A stretch of DNA of 64,000 nucleotides from NCBI GenBank assembly GCA_965366365.1, contig CBDUEV010000008.1, positions 3,422 through 67,421 of the forward strand, given 5' to 3'. A program made the position numbers and the translations under genes. Positions 16,090 to 23,098 of this stretch are shown here, piece by piece. Positions within the stretch are counted from its first letter, which is position 1, and the number at the start of each line of letters is the position of its first letter. Source of the stretch: CBDUEV01 sp965366365 (GTDB lineage Bacteria > Actinomycetota > Acidimicrobiia > Spongiisociales > JAENVV01). A model generated the notes under the pieces. It had not been told where the DNA came from and ran no database searches. It saw only the letters and a program-made list of their open reading frames with translations.

Positions 16090-17067
16090 TCAGGCCAGAG
16101 CGGGAATCACCTCACGGCTGAACAACTCGATCCCATCGGTGTCGTAGGCCGCCTCGGGAAAGTACACGATCGCGTAGGCACAGCCAGCCGTCTTCCACTC
16201 TTCGAGATGGGCGACGATCTGTTCAGGGGTGCCGCCGACGGTGTTCGATTCGATGATTCGGTCGAGCTTGGCCGGATCCACGAAGGGACGGTAACGCTCG
16301 GTCAGGTCGCCCAGGCGATCGCGCACCTGACGCTCGTCCTCACCGATGACGAAATTGAAATTCGAGGAGAGGGTGATCTCGTGTGGATCGCGGCCCACGT
16401 CCGCGCAGTGGGCGTGCAGGATGGCGGTCTTGTGGACGAACTCATCCGGATCACCGCCGAAGTTCGTGTAGCTGGCGTAGCGAGCCGCCACGTTCAGCGT
16501 CAGCTTCTCTCCGCCGCCTGCCACCCACAACGGGATCGTCGGCTGCTGGATGCCCTTGGGTCGATTGATGGCGCCATTCAACTGGTAGTACTTGCCTTCG
16601 TAGGTCACCTCATCCTCGGTCCACAGGGCGAGCATGATCTCGACCGCCTCACGCAGCATTCCGATCCGGACAGAGGCCTTGGGAAACTCGTATCCGAAAC
16701 CCCGGTACTCGTGTTCGTACCAGCCCGCCCCGATACCCATCTCGAGGCGACCTCCGGAAATCACGTCGATCGAGGAGGCCACCTTGGCCAGGTAGGACGG
16801 AGGACGGTAGGAGTTGCACGTGCACATCTGTCCCAGCCGCACGGTATCGGTGGCAGCGGCCAGAGCGGCCATGAGGGTCCACGCCTCATACGTGACTTCC
16901 TGGGTGGGATTCGGGACCGTGTGGAAGTGGTCGTACACCCAGGCCGACTCGAAACCCGCCGACTCGATCACCTTGGCGACGTGGAGCATCGTGGGCCAGT
17001 GGTCCGTCTCCGGGATCCCGACGAGGTCCAACCGCCAGCCCTGGGGAACGAAAGCGCCAAACCGCAT
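16090..17067 (-). CDS. LLM-class F420-dependent oxidoreductase
   Basis: The 325-residue protein is a luciferase-like TIM barrel. It opens with MRFGAFVPQGW and has SAWVYDHF (about 43-50), the cofactor-region run RLGQMCTCNSYRPP and the GGRLEMGIGAGW motif near 105-118, all typical of the TIGR03560 group that uses coenzyme F420. The substrate is unknown. A nearby cofC gene supports F420 production in this organism. The ATG at 17067 is chosen since the upstream in-frame codons are not conserved. A TAAGCT box about 35 nt upstream may be its promoter. Confidence 0.88.
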   Translation of the reverse strand: MRFGAFVPQGWRLDLVGIPETDHWPTMLHVAKVIESAGFESAWVYDHFHTVPNPTQEVTYEAWTLMAALAAATDTVRLGQMCTCNSYRPPSYLAKVASSIDVISGGRLEMGIGAGWYEHEYRGFGYEFPKASVRIGMLREAVEIMLALWTEDEVTYEGKYYQLNGAINRPKGIQQPTIPLWVAGGGEKLTLNVAARYASYTNFGGDPDEFVHKTAILHAHCADVGRDPHEITLSSNFNFVIGEDERQVRDRLGDLTERYRPFVDPAKLDRIIESNTVGGTPEQIVAHLEEWKTAGCAYAIVYFPEAAYDTDGIELFSREVIPALA

Positions 17068-17145
17068 GCTCAACAACCTCTGCCTCGGAAACGCGGCCGA
17101 GCTTAGTCGCCGCGCCGGGAGGGATCTCGATGCCCGCGGGAACCG

Positions 17146-17430
17146 TCAGGCCTCGACGCGGACGCCCTTCCAGAACGCAACATGCCCGGCGATCTCACTC
17201 GCTGCCTCCTTGGGTTGGCGATACTCCCAGGCGGCGTTCTCGTTGACTTTTCCGTCGACCTCGATCGAGAAGTAGTTGGCCGTTCCCTTCCAGGGACACA
17301 CGGTCGTCTGGTCGGTTTCGGAGAAGTACTCACGCCGGACCGACGAGGGAGGAAAATAGTGGTTTCCTTCGACGATCACCGTCTCGTCACTTTCGGCGAC
17401 GATCACGCCGTTCCACGTTGCCTTGGCCAT
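17146..17430 (-). CDS. DUF427 domain protein
   Basis: The 94-residue protein is a single DUF427 domain, recognised from MAKATWNGVIVAES at the N-terminus, NHYFPP, and the conserved CPWKGTANYFSIEVDG segment in the middle. The family is a small beta fold of unknown reaction; some members bind metabolites. The ATG at 17430 has a clean AGGAG ribosome site 5 nt upstream. It lies between the PIG-L deacetylase and the F420 oxidoreductase genes on the same strand. Confidence 0.88.
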   Translation of the reverse strand: MAKATWNGVIVAESDETVIVEGNHYFPPSSVRREYFSETDQTTVCPWKGTANYFSIEVDGKVNENAAWEYRQPKEAASEIAGHVAFWKGVRVEA

Positions 17431-17511
17431 GGTTACTCCTCTTGGTCGACATTCGCTCCAACCGGCCGGCTCAGGAAGCTATTCCCACCGGGAAGGACGG
17501 CGCGAGGTGGC

Positions 17512-18270
17512 TCACGGGGTCAGCCGTTTGAAAGCCTCGGCTATCTCGATGCCGGCCGGTGCTCCCAGTTCGGTGCTCCAGGTACGAATTCGGTCGACAA
17601 ACGCCTCTCGACCCTCCCGATGGGTTTGGGCATCACCCATGGTCGTCGGCCCCTGTGTGGAGTGTTCGAGCAGCGCCTCGATCTTGGTGTCGAACGTGGC
17701 CGCGATGTCCTCCCAATGGTCGTGCTCATCGGCGCTCCACAGCAGCACCGCCCCGGGCCGGTGTTTATCGACTCCGTTGCCGAGTTGATCGGGGAAGAAC
17801 AGATGATCTCGTGCGGCGACCACGGCGTCGATGGCCGCCATCCCTGCCGCCCGGTGATCGGGGTGCAGCATGTACCGCTTCCAGGGGTCGTGGCTGAGCA
17901 GGACCTCGGGTTGGGTGCGGCGAATCCAGAAGGCGAGTTCCCTACGCAGGTCCATCGTGTTTTCCAGTTCCCCGTCCGGATGGCCCAGCATCACCACATC
18001 CTCGACCCCCAGGACGTCCGCCGCCTTGCGTTGCTCCGCCATGCGGCTCGCCACGAGTTCTTCCTGGGTGAGCGCCGGGTCCCACGTGCCTTTCGAACCG
18101 TCAGAGATGACGAGGATCGTGACAGAGCAACCGGCCGCCGCCCACTTGGCGAGGGTTCCGCCGGCTCCGAACTCGGCATCGTCCGGATGGGCACCCACCG
18201 TCAGCGCCGTCTTCGGCACGGCGAGAGGCTCAACGGAGGAAGGTCGCGCCTGGGAGTAGAGATTGGTCAT
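17512..18270 (-). CDS. PIG-L/LmbE-family deacetylase
   Basis: The 252-residue protein has the metal-binding signature GAHPDDAEFGAGG (about 26-38), a second motif SHDPWKRYMLHPDH near residue 125-138 and the zinc-ligand spacing of PIG-L enzymes. The family hydrolyses N-acetyl groups from GlcNAc-type substrates; in actinobacteria the best-known members are MshB and Mca of mycothiol metabolism, and this could be one of those or a relative. It starts 9 bp after the cofC stop and is likely cotranscribed. The exact substrate is not decided by the sequence. Confidence 0.85.
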   Translation of the reverse strand: MTNLYSQARPSSVEPLAVPKTALTVGAHPDDAEFGAGGTLAKWAAAGCSVTILVISDGSKGTWDPALTQEELVASRMAEQRKAADVLGVEDVVMLGHPDGELENTMDLRRELAFWIRRTQPEVLLSHDPWKRYMLHPDHRAAGMAAIDAVVAARDHLFFPDQLGNGVDKHRPGAVLLWSADEHDHWEDIAATFDTKIEALLEHSTQGPTTMGDAQTHREGREAFVDRIRTWSTELGAPAGIEIAEAFKRLTP

Positions 18271-18279
18271 GGCGTCAGC

Positions 18280-18822
18280 CTACGACATGATCCGTCGGTA
18301 GCGAGCGAGGTCGCGCGGCGTGTCGAGGTCGAGGGCCAGACCGGTCCGGACCAGCACACGAGCCGACGAGCGGGCGGCCAGATGGCGGTGGAAGCTACCG
18401 GGCCCGTACGAGAACGGAAACCCATTCCCGGTCCCCACCACCAGACTGGTTCCGCCGTCGTGGGTGGGCGCAAGCACACTCGGACCGGACTCGAAGGCCA
18501 CCTCCAGATCGCGGCTCGTCAGGTAGGGAAGGTCGCAATGAAGCACAGCCCACGTTGCCCCGCCGGCACGCCCGACTCCGGCTGCGGCGGCGCCGTTCAG
18601 TCCTTCCCCCGGATCCGCCACCACGGCAACGTCATGCCCGGTCGACCAGGACTCGACGTCGGCGTCTGAAGTCACCACCACCACCTCGGCCAGCGGGCGG
18701 ACAGTCGTCAGGACATGCTCCGCCACGGTCTCGGCCAATTGGGTCAGTGCGTCTTGGTCGAGTACTCCTCGGAGGCGCACCATGCCCGCCGAGAAGCTCC
18801 TGATCGGGAGGATGCAGAGCAC
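18280..18822 (-). CDS. cofC: 2-phospho-L-lactate/phosphoenolpyruvate guanylyltransferase-like protein (F420 biosynthesis)
   Basis: The 180-residue protein is a small nucleotidyltransferase. It opens with ILPIRSFSAGMVRL, in place of the usual PxKxxxxAKxRL, and has VAVVADPGEGLNGA, VLHCDLPYLT and the C-terminal DLDTPRDLAR, as in CofC/FbiD. It would activate 2-phospholactate or PEP with GTP during coenzyme F420 synthesis. The GTG at 18822 follows a TACGAT -10 box by 6 nt. A tandem-repeat array begins where the -35 region should be. Somewhat short for the family, with a compact N-terminus. Confidence 0.8.
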   Translation of the reverse strand: MLCILPIRSFSAGMVRLRGVLDQDALTQLAETVAEHVLTTVRPLAEVVVVTSDADVESWSTGHDVAVVADPGEGLNGAAAAGVGRAGGATWAVLHCDLPYLTSRDLEVAFESGPSVLAPTHDGGTSLVVGTGNGFPFSYGPGSFHRHLAARSSARVLVRTGLALDLDTPRDLARYRRIMS

Positions 18823-18828
18823 TCGGGC

Positions 18829-18834
18829 ATCGTA
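18829..18834 (-). promoter_or_regulatory. -10 box TACGAT, leaderless start of cofC
   Basis: TACGAT on the minus strand is followed by 6 nt and the GTG start of cofC at 18822. The 13-bp repeat array begins about 17 nt upstream of the box. Confidence 0.55.
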
Positions 18835-18851
18835 GCCGCCCGTTCACCGAG

Positions 18852-18918
18852 TCAGCCCAATGAATCAGCCCAATGAATCAGCCCAATGAATCAGCCCAGC
18901 ATGATCAGCCCAGCATGA
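18852..18918. repeat. Intergenic tandem array, 13/14-bp units upstream of cofC
   Basis: Three perfect 13-bp copies of TCAGCCCAATGAA occupy 18852-18890, followed by two 14-bp copies of TCAGCCCAGCATGA at 18891-18918. The array fills the space between the arsI stop and the cofC promoter and has no spacers. Confidence 0.88.
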
Positions 18919-18924
18919 ATCGAA

Positions 18925-19371
18925 TCAGCAGCAGGCGACGGAGGCCGCCCCCTCCACCTCGGCGGAGGTGCAGCATGACGATTCGCCTTCGGTGGCGAGC
19001 TTGGCCTCTGGCGCGTCGGCCAGGACCGTGTAGACCTCCCACGGGGCACCATCCGGATCATGAACCCACACCTTGTCCTGCCGGGCGTAGCAGCACTCCA
19101 CGTTGTCCTCCTCGAACGTCACCAGGCCGGCAGCAGAGAGCCGCTCAGCGGCCTCGGCGACTTCCCCGGTGGTGGGGACCTCGACGCCGAGATGGTTGAG
19201 GGTGCCGCCTTCAGCGGCCTGGATGAGCACCAGCTTCAACGGAGGGTTGTCCAGAGCGAAGTTGGCGTAGCCGTCCCGCCGCTTGGCTGGTTCTGCGTCG
19301 AAGACCCGTGAGTAGAACTCAACGGCTTTGTCGACGTCGGTCACATTCAACGCCAGCTGTACTCTTCCCAC
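18925..19371 (-). CDS. arsI: ArsI/CadI-family vicinal-oxygen-chelate protein (organoarsenical lyase or cadmium-induced protein)
   Basis: The 148-residue protein is a glyoxalase-fold ArsI/CadI member. It opens GRVQLALNVTDVDKAV and has H60, the Cys pair C93-C94 and E112, matching the metal ligands and thiol pair of ArsI. The C-terminus carries two more Cys pairs (133-134 and 147-148), likely for metal or arsenic binding. ArsI enzymes cleave the C-As bond of methylarsenite; CadI relatives respond to cadmium, and sequence alone does not separate them. The GTG at 19371 is chosen because GGAGG lies 5 nt upstream, while the ATG at 19383 has no ribosome site and falls in the operator. An arsC gene is found at 41.6 kb. 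Confidence 0.85.
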   Translation of the reverse strand: MGRVQLALNVTDVDKAVEFYSRVFDAEPAKRRDGYANFALDNPPLKLVLIQAAEGGTLNHLGVEVPTTGEVAEAAERLSAAGLVTFEEDNVECCYARQDKVWVHDPDGAPWEVYTVLADAPEAKLATEGESSCCTSAEVEGAASVACC

Positions 19372-19382
19372 GATGGCCTCCA

Positions 19383-19404
19383 TATATCGACGATGGTCGA
19401 TATA
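19383..19404. promoter_or_regulatory. Operator-like inverted repeat 1 of arsI
   Basis: Perfect 9-bp arms, TATATCGAC and GTCGATATA, flank a 4-bp centre. The site covers the start of the predicted transcript just before the ribosome site, where a bound repressor would block transcription. Confidence 0.75.
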
Positions 19405-19405
19405 G

Positions 19406-19434
19406 ACGATAACAGACATATCGACCCTCGTCAA
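19406..19434 (-). promoter_or_regulatory. arsI promoter (TTGACG, 17 bp, TATCGT)
   Basis: On the minus strand TTGACG (19434-19429) and TATCGT (19411-19406) are 17 bp apart, an ideal spacing. The two inverted repeats sit on either side of the -10 box. Confidence 0.7.
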
Positions 19435-19440
19435 TATGTC
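19415..19440. promoter_or_regulatory. Operator-like inverted repeat 2 of arsI
   Basis: Arms GACATATCGAC and GTCAATATGTC are 11 bp with one mismatch around a 4-bp centre, sharing the ATATCGAC core with repeat 1. It overlaps the -35 box. The repeat centres are 34 bp apart. Confidence 0.72.
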
Positions 19441-19458
19441 ACTGGAGGTCGCCAACGA

Positions 19459-19488
19459 GAGAGGGGCCGCCTTGTGGCGGCCCCTCTC
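19459..19488 (-). terminator. Hairpin terminator after the ABC ATPase gene
   Basis: Perfect 13-bp GC-rich arms flank a 4-nt loop between the ABC ATPase stop and the arsI promoter. The following T content on the minus strand is low, so it may need help or act mainly as an RNA 3' end. Confidence 0.65.
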
Positions 19489-19507
19489 AACGCTGTTCCT
19501 GTGATGA

Positions 19508-20695
19508 CTAGTAGATCGCCATTCCGGTCTCTTTGTCGAAGAACGCCAGCTTGGTCGTATCGATGACCAACTTCACGTCATCGCCCGGCCGGGGGGCGAA
19601 ATCCGGATTCACCCGGGCGACAAACTTGGTGGTCTCGCCCAAGGTGGACGGGTCCGCTCCTTCGTCGGCCAGCAGCTCGGCGATGTCGGGGGTGACCACC
19701 GGCGGTACGCCGCGGTGGAAGTGGAGGTAGGCCTCCGAACCCAACTGCTCGACGAGCTCGACGGACGCACTCATGGTGTGCTTCTCGTCGTACGAATTCA
19801 ACGCCGTGCTCATCTCGAACGACTCCGGGCGCATCCCGAGGACCACCTGCTTGCCGGAGTAGCCGGCCAGGGTGGGCTTGGCCTTCAGGACCGCGTCTTG
19901 AACCACCAGGGTTTCTCCGTCGAAGTTGACCCTGAGCTGGTCCCCCTCGCCTTCGAGATCGGCGTAGATGAAGTTCATCGAAGGAGACCCGATGAAGCCG
20001 GCTACGAACAGATTCAAGGGACGGTCGTACAGCTCGCGCGGGGTATCGGCTTGCTGGAGGATCCCCTTGCGCATCACGGCCACCCGATCGCCCATGGTCA
20101 TGGCCTCGACCTGATCGTGGGTGACATAGACGGTCGTCGTCTTGAGACGGGCGTGGAGGGCGCCCAGCTCGGACCGCATCTGAACACGCAATTTGGCGTC
20201 GAGGTTGGAGAGCGGCTCGTCCATGAGGAAGGCAGCCGGTTCCCGCACGATGGCCCGACCCATGGCAACGCGCTGGCGCTGACCACCGGAAAGGGCCTTG
20301 GGCTTGCGGTCGAGATACTCGGTGATCTCGAGCACTTTGGCCGCCTCTTGCACGAGGCGGTTGATTTCTTCCTTGGGCATCTTGCGCAGCTTCAGGCCGA
20401 ACGCCATGTTGTCGAACACGGACATGTGGGGGTAGAGCGCATAGTTCTGGAACACCATGGCGATGTTCCGGTCTTTGGGCGGAACGTCGTTGACCACCTG
20501 GTCGCCGATGGAGATGGCACCTTCGGTGATCTCTTCGAGTCCGGCGATCATTCGCAGCAATGTCGACTTGCCGCAACCGGACGGTCCGACCAGCACCACA
20601 AATTCACCATCGTTGATCTCGAGGTTCACGTCGGTGATCGCTCGGGTGCCACCCGGGTAGACCTTGCCGACACCCTCCATCGTGATTGCGGCCAT
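19508..20695 (-). CDS. Sugar/glycerol-phosphate-type ABC transporter ATP-binding protein (UgpC/MsmK family)
   Basis: The 395-residue protein has Walker A GPSGCGKST at 37-45, a Q-loop in VFQNYALYPHMSV, the signature LSGGQRQRVAMGRA, Walker B FLMDEPLSNLDA and H-loop VTHDQVEAMT, followed by a long C-terminal MalK-type regulatory domain with TOBE segments. Such ATPases serve several carbohydrate importers and are often encoded apart from their permeases, as here. The ATG at 20695 follows GGAGG with good spacing. A TATGGT -10-like box lies upstream. The sugar is not predictable. Confidence 0.93.
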   Translation of the reverse strand: MAAITMEGVGKVYPGGTRAITDVNLEINDGEFVVLVGPSGCGKSTLLRMIAGLEEITEGAISIGDQVVNDVPPKDRNIAMVFQNYALYPHMSVFDNMAFGLKLRKMPKEEINRLVQEAAKVLEITEYLDRKPKALSGGQRQRVAMGRAIVREPAAFLMDEPLSNLDAKLRVQMRSELGALHARLKTTTVYVTHDQVEAMTMGDRVAVMRKGILQQADTPRELYDRPLNLFVAGFIGSPSMNFIYADLEGEGDQLRVNFDGETLVVQDAVLKAKPTLAGYSGKQVVLGMRPESFEMSTALNSYDEKHTMSASVELVEQLGSEAYLHFHRGVPPVVTPDIAELLADEGADPSTLGETTKFVARVNPDFAPRPGDDVKLVIDTTKLAFFDKETGMAIY

Positions 20696-20773
20696 TCTTC
20701 CTCCAGTCCGTGCGGATGCGTCGCACACAAATTACCATATGTGTTGCCAGCGTACCCGAGGAGCATCGGCATT

Positions 20774-21499
20774 GTGAGCGAAACCACTCCAGACCAGGGC
20801 CAAGTCGTCGTTCTCACGGGAGGTACGGGAGGGTTGGGCACCGCGCTGGCCCGCCGTCTGGGTGCCCGCGGTGCTCGCTTGGCCGTCACCTACCTGATTC
20901 CGGACGAGGCAGCCGCCTTCGAATCGGCCGTCGACCTCGACGATGATCAGCTCCTGCTCCGCCGCGTCGATTCGACCTCCCCCGACGAGCTCGAAGCCTT
21001 CATGAAGGAGGTCGTCGAGACCTTTGGGACGATCCACGCCCTGTGCGCACTCGTCGGAGGCTGGGCGGGGGGTAGGGATATCGATGAGACCGACGACGTT
21101 CGTTTCGAACGCATGCTGGACCTCAACCTCCGCTCCGCCTTCTACAGCACCAGAACCGTACTGCCCCACCTCAAACGGGCGGACTATGGGCGCCTCGTGC
21201 TGGTCGGGAGTCGAGCAGCTGAAGACACCCCTGGGGGCCAGGCCGCCTTCAACGCCGCCAAGGCCGCCGTCGTGGCGCTGGCCAAATCAGCAGCTCAGGA
21301 GCTGAGCGACACGATGGTGACCGCCAATGTCGTCATGCCGTCTGTCATCGACACGCCGGCCACTCGCGCCACACTCCCCTACGCCGACTACGTGAAATGG
21401 CCGACGCCCGACGAGATCGCTGCGGTGGTCGAGTTTCTCATCTCCAGAGAATCGGGCGTGGTGTCGGGAGCCGCGATCCCGGTGTACGGCCAGTCATAA
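20774..21499 (+). CDS. SDR-family oxidoreductase with Phe in place of the catalytic Tyr
   Basis: The 241-residue protein has the classical SDR cofactor motif TGGTGGLG at 15-22, the N118 in LDLNLRSAF and S146 in VGSRAA. The usual YxxxK is F159-N-A-A-K163: the codon at 21248-21250 is TTC. Loss of the catalytic Tyr hydroxyl should weaken or change dehydrogenase activity, so the protein may have another role. It ends ISRESGVVSGAAIPVYGQS, as in normal SDRs. The GTG at 20774 has a GAGGAG site about 9 nt upstream. It is divergent from the ABC ATPase gene. Confidence 0.85.
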   Translation: MSETTPDQGQVVVLTGGTGGLGTALARRLGARGARLAVTYLIPDEAAAFESAVDLDDDQLLLRRVDSTSPDELEAFMKEVVETFGTIHALCALVGGWAGGRDIDETDDVRFERMLDLNLRSAFYSTRTVLPHLKRADYGRLVLVGSRAAEDTPGGQAAFNAAKAAVVALAKSAAQELSDTMVTANVVMPSVIDTPATRATLPYADYVKWPTPDEIAAVVEFLISRESGVVSGAAIPVYGQS

Positions 21500-21592
21500 C
21501 GGGGGCGCCCCGCCACGGCAGCTCGACCGGCCCATCCCCACGGGTCGATCGCCGGGATCGACACCTCCGCCGGGGAATCGGAAAGGACCGGG

Positions 21593-21619
21593 AAACCCGG
21601 CACTGTGACAGATGCCGGG
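21593..21619 (-). terminator. Hairpin downstream of the tRNA-Gln/tRNA-Glu pair
   Basis: Arms CCCGGCA and TGCCGGG (7 bp) enclose an inner CTGT/ACAG stem; on the minus strand the hairpin is followed by TTT. It lies about 80 nt past the tRNA-Glu 3' end and may end the tRNA transcript. The T-tract is short. Confidence 0.45.
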
Positions 21620-21659
21620 CGTACGAGGAACCACCGGGACGCCGCCCGGGGACTCTCTC

Positions 21660-21701
21660 ATGAAACTCTGGCCCATGGAACTTGGGCCGATGGAACTCTG
21701 G
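21660..21701. repeat. Imperfect 15-bp tandem repeat at the tRNA-Glu 3' end
   Basis: Three degenerate copies of a unit like ATGGAACTCTGGCCC start at 21660, 21675 and 21690; the last runs into the encoded CCA end of tRNA-Glu(CUC). Confidence 0.7.
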
Positions 21702-21774
21702 TAGCCCCGACCGGATTCGAACCGGCGTTACTGGCTTGAGAGGCCAGCGTCCTAGGCCACTAGACGACGGGGCC
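21699..21774 (-). tRNA. tRNA-Glu (anticodon CUC)
   Basis: The minus strand folds as a full cloverleaf: acceptor GGCCCCG/CGGGGCT with a G-U pair at the end, a D-arm, anticodon stem CTGGC/GCCAG with loop CTCTCAA (anticodon CTC), and T-loop TTCGAAT. Discriminator A is followed by an encoded CCA. It lies 24 bp downstream of tRNA-Gln and reads GAG codons, which are abundant in this GC-rich genome. Confidence 0.96.
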
Positions 21775-21797
21775 GCGGGAGGCCTTGTGGGCTTCCG

Positions 21798-21869
21798 CTC
21801 GGGGGGGAGGACTCGAACCCCCAATGACAGGACCAGAACCTGCTGTGTTACCAATTACACCACCCCCGA
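21798..21869 (-). tRNA. tRNA-Gln (anticodon CUG)
   Basis: The 72-nt minus-strand cloverleaf has acceptor TCGGGGG/CCCCCGA, anticodon stem GCAGG/CCTGT with loop TTCTGGT (anticodon CTG), T-stem GGGGG/CCTCC and T-loop TTCGAGT. The discriminator is G, and CCA is not encoded, unlike the two Glu tRNAs in this window. The first acceptor pair is U-A, a typical tRNA-Gln feature and one used by GatCAB to select tRNA-Gln. Confidence 0.95.
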
Positions 21870-21918
21870 AAGGGCGGGGAGAGCCTACGGGAGATGCACC
21901 CCGAAGGCAAACCACAGG

Positions 21919-22527
21919 TCAACCACCCATTTCTGCAATCGCATTGGCGATGACGTCGGCCTCGAGACCACCGGCTACCCGTTGCAGGAGTCGACCCTCA
22001 CCGTCGACAAATGCCCAGAACGGGAAGGCAGTGAGCCCGAAGGCACTCCCAACGGTCTGGGCCTCATCGTCGACCACAACGGGCACGGTCCAGTTCTCGT
22101 CCTCCAGCCACTCGGACGGCGGGAAGTTGGCCTGCGTGCTCGAGGTGGAGGTCGCCACCGAGTAGAGGTCGACATTTTCGGGCATCCCGTTCTCATTGAT
22201 CCAACCCTGCACCACCGGCACCTCCGTCTGGCAGTGGGGACACCAGTGGGCCAGGAACAGGATCACCTTCGGGCGTCCATCCGCCGGGTCGATCACCACT
22301 TCCGACCCGTCGAAACTCTGCCCGGTGATCGTCGGGATGGCTGCACCCAAGGCACTGTCCGAGCCATCGGCTGACAGCGGAGCGAGCGGCACCCCCGACA
22401 CGACGGGGGTTCCGTACACCAGCCCTTCCGATGTCGCATTGGGATCCACGACGTCGGCAGAACCGCAGGCGGTGAGCACCAAGGCTGCCATCACCACGGA
22501 GGCGGCGAAGGGAGAGATTCGTTTCAT
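21919..22527 (-). CDS. TlpA-like thioredoxin-fold lipoprotein
   Basis: The 202-residue protein has a lipoprotein signal with lipobox LTAC and lipidation Cys C21, then a thioredoxin fold with the active site WCPHC (C96, C99), as in TlpA/DsbE-like and BdbD-like oxidoreductases. It would act on protein disulfides outside the membrane. The ATG at 22527 overlaps the stop of the DsbB-like gene (ATGA) and has an AGGAAAC site. The pairing with DsbB suggests that DsbB re-oxidises it, giving an oxidative folding pair. Confidence 0.88.
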   Translation of the reverse strand: MKRISPFAASVVMAALVLTACGSADVVDPNATSEGLVYGTPVVSGVPLAPLSADGSDSALGAAIPTITGQSFDGSEVVIDPADGRPKVILFLAHWCPHCQTEVPVVQGWINENGMPENVDLYSVATSTSSTQANFPPSEWLEDENWTVPVVVDDEAQTVGSAFGLTAFPFWAFVDGEGRLLQRVAGGLEADVIANAIAEMGG

Positions 22528-23039
22528 GATGATGTTTCCTTTGTGAGCGTCCACATGATGGCAGTGATGAGGGCAAACCCGCACATCGCCATGAACGGGA
22601 TCGAAACGAAGCCGAAGACCTCGACCCACCGGGCCGTGCACGGAGCGTCGACGGCGCACAGCGTGCCTTGCAGGCTCGGGAACGTCTGAATCGCATAGTG
22701 GTAGGCGGAGGTGAGGAAGCCCAGCAGGGCGACCGGCCAGACGTATCGCCGGACTCCCCGATCCCCTCGCACGGCGGCGATGAGGAGGACCAGCGCCAGC
22801 GGGTACATGGCGATCCGCTGCCACCAACACAGATCGCAGGGGATGTAGCCGGCGACCTCGGAGTAATACAGGCTTCCCCCCGTGGAGGTAGCTGCCGCCA
22901 GCCAGGCGACCCAGAGTCCGAGCCGGCGAAGGCCAACCGGAGCTCGCCGCCGACCGTAGACCACCAGCAGCATCACAGCCGATGCGCCCGCCAGCAGGGC
23001 GAGAACGGCGAACACAACGGACGACGTGGCGATTGACAT
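22524..23039 (-). CDS. DsbB/BdbC-like disulfide bond formation membrane protein
   Basis: The 171-residue protein has four hydrophobic segments and the two Cys pairs of the DsbB family: C68 and C71 in CDLCWWQR, and C128 and C134 in the second extracytoplasmic loop. It would pass electrons from its thioredoxin partner to quinone. The gene is coupled by ATGA overlap to the TlpA-like lipoprotein gene. The length and the CDLCWWQR motif fit BdbC-type proteins of Gram-positive bacteria. Confidence 0.9.
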   Translation of the reverse strand: MSIATSSVVFAVLALLAGASAVMLLVVYGRRRAPVGLRRLGLWVAWLAAATSTGGSLYYSEVAGYIPCDLCWWQRIAMYPLALVLLIAAVRGDRGVRRYVWPVALLGFLTSAYHYAIQTFPSLQGTLCAVDAPCTARWVEVFGFVSIPFMAMCGFALITAIMWTLTKETSS

Positions 23040-23098
23040 CGCACCATGATGGCCCGGTCGCTGCCCCTATTCCAAGCCCATCGCGAAAGTTTGTGGGC

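Noticed and set aside
18271..18280. TAGGCT 6 nt before the PIG-L start as another leaderless promoter
   Set aside because: The TAG is the stop codon of cofC, so the match is explained by coding sequence; cotranscription is more likely.
14524..18918. Repeat arrays at 14.5 and 18.9 kb as CRISPR
   Set aside because: Units are 13-14 bp with no spacers and no cas genes nearby; the Cas4-like protein is not linked to an array.
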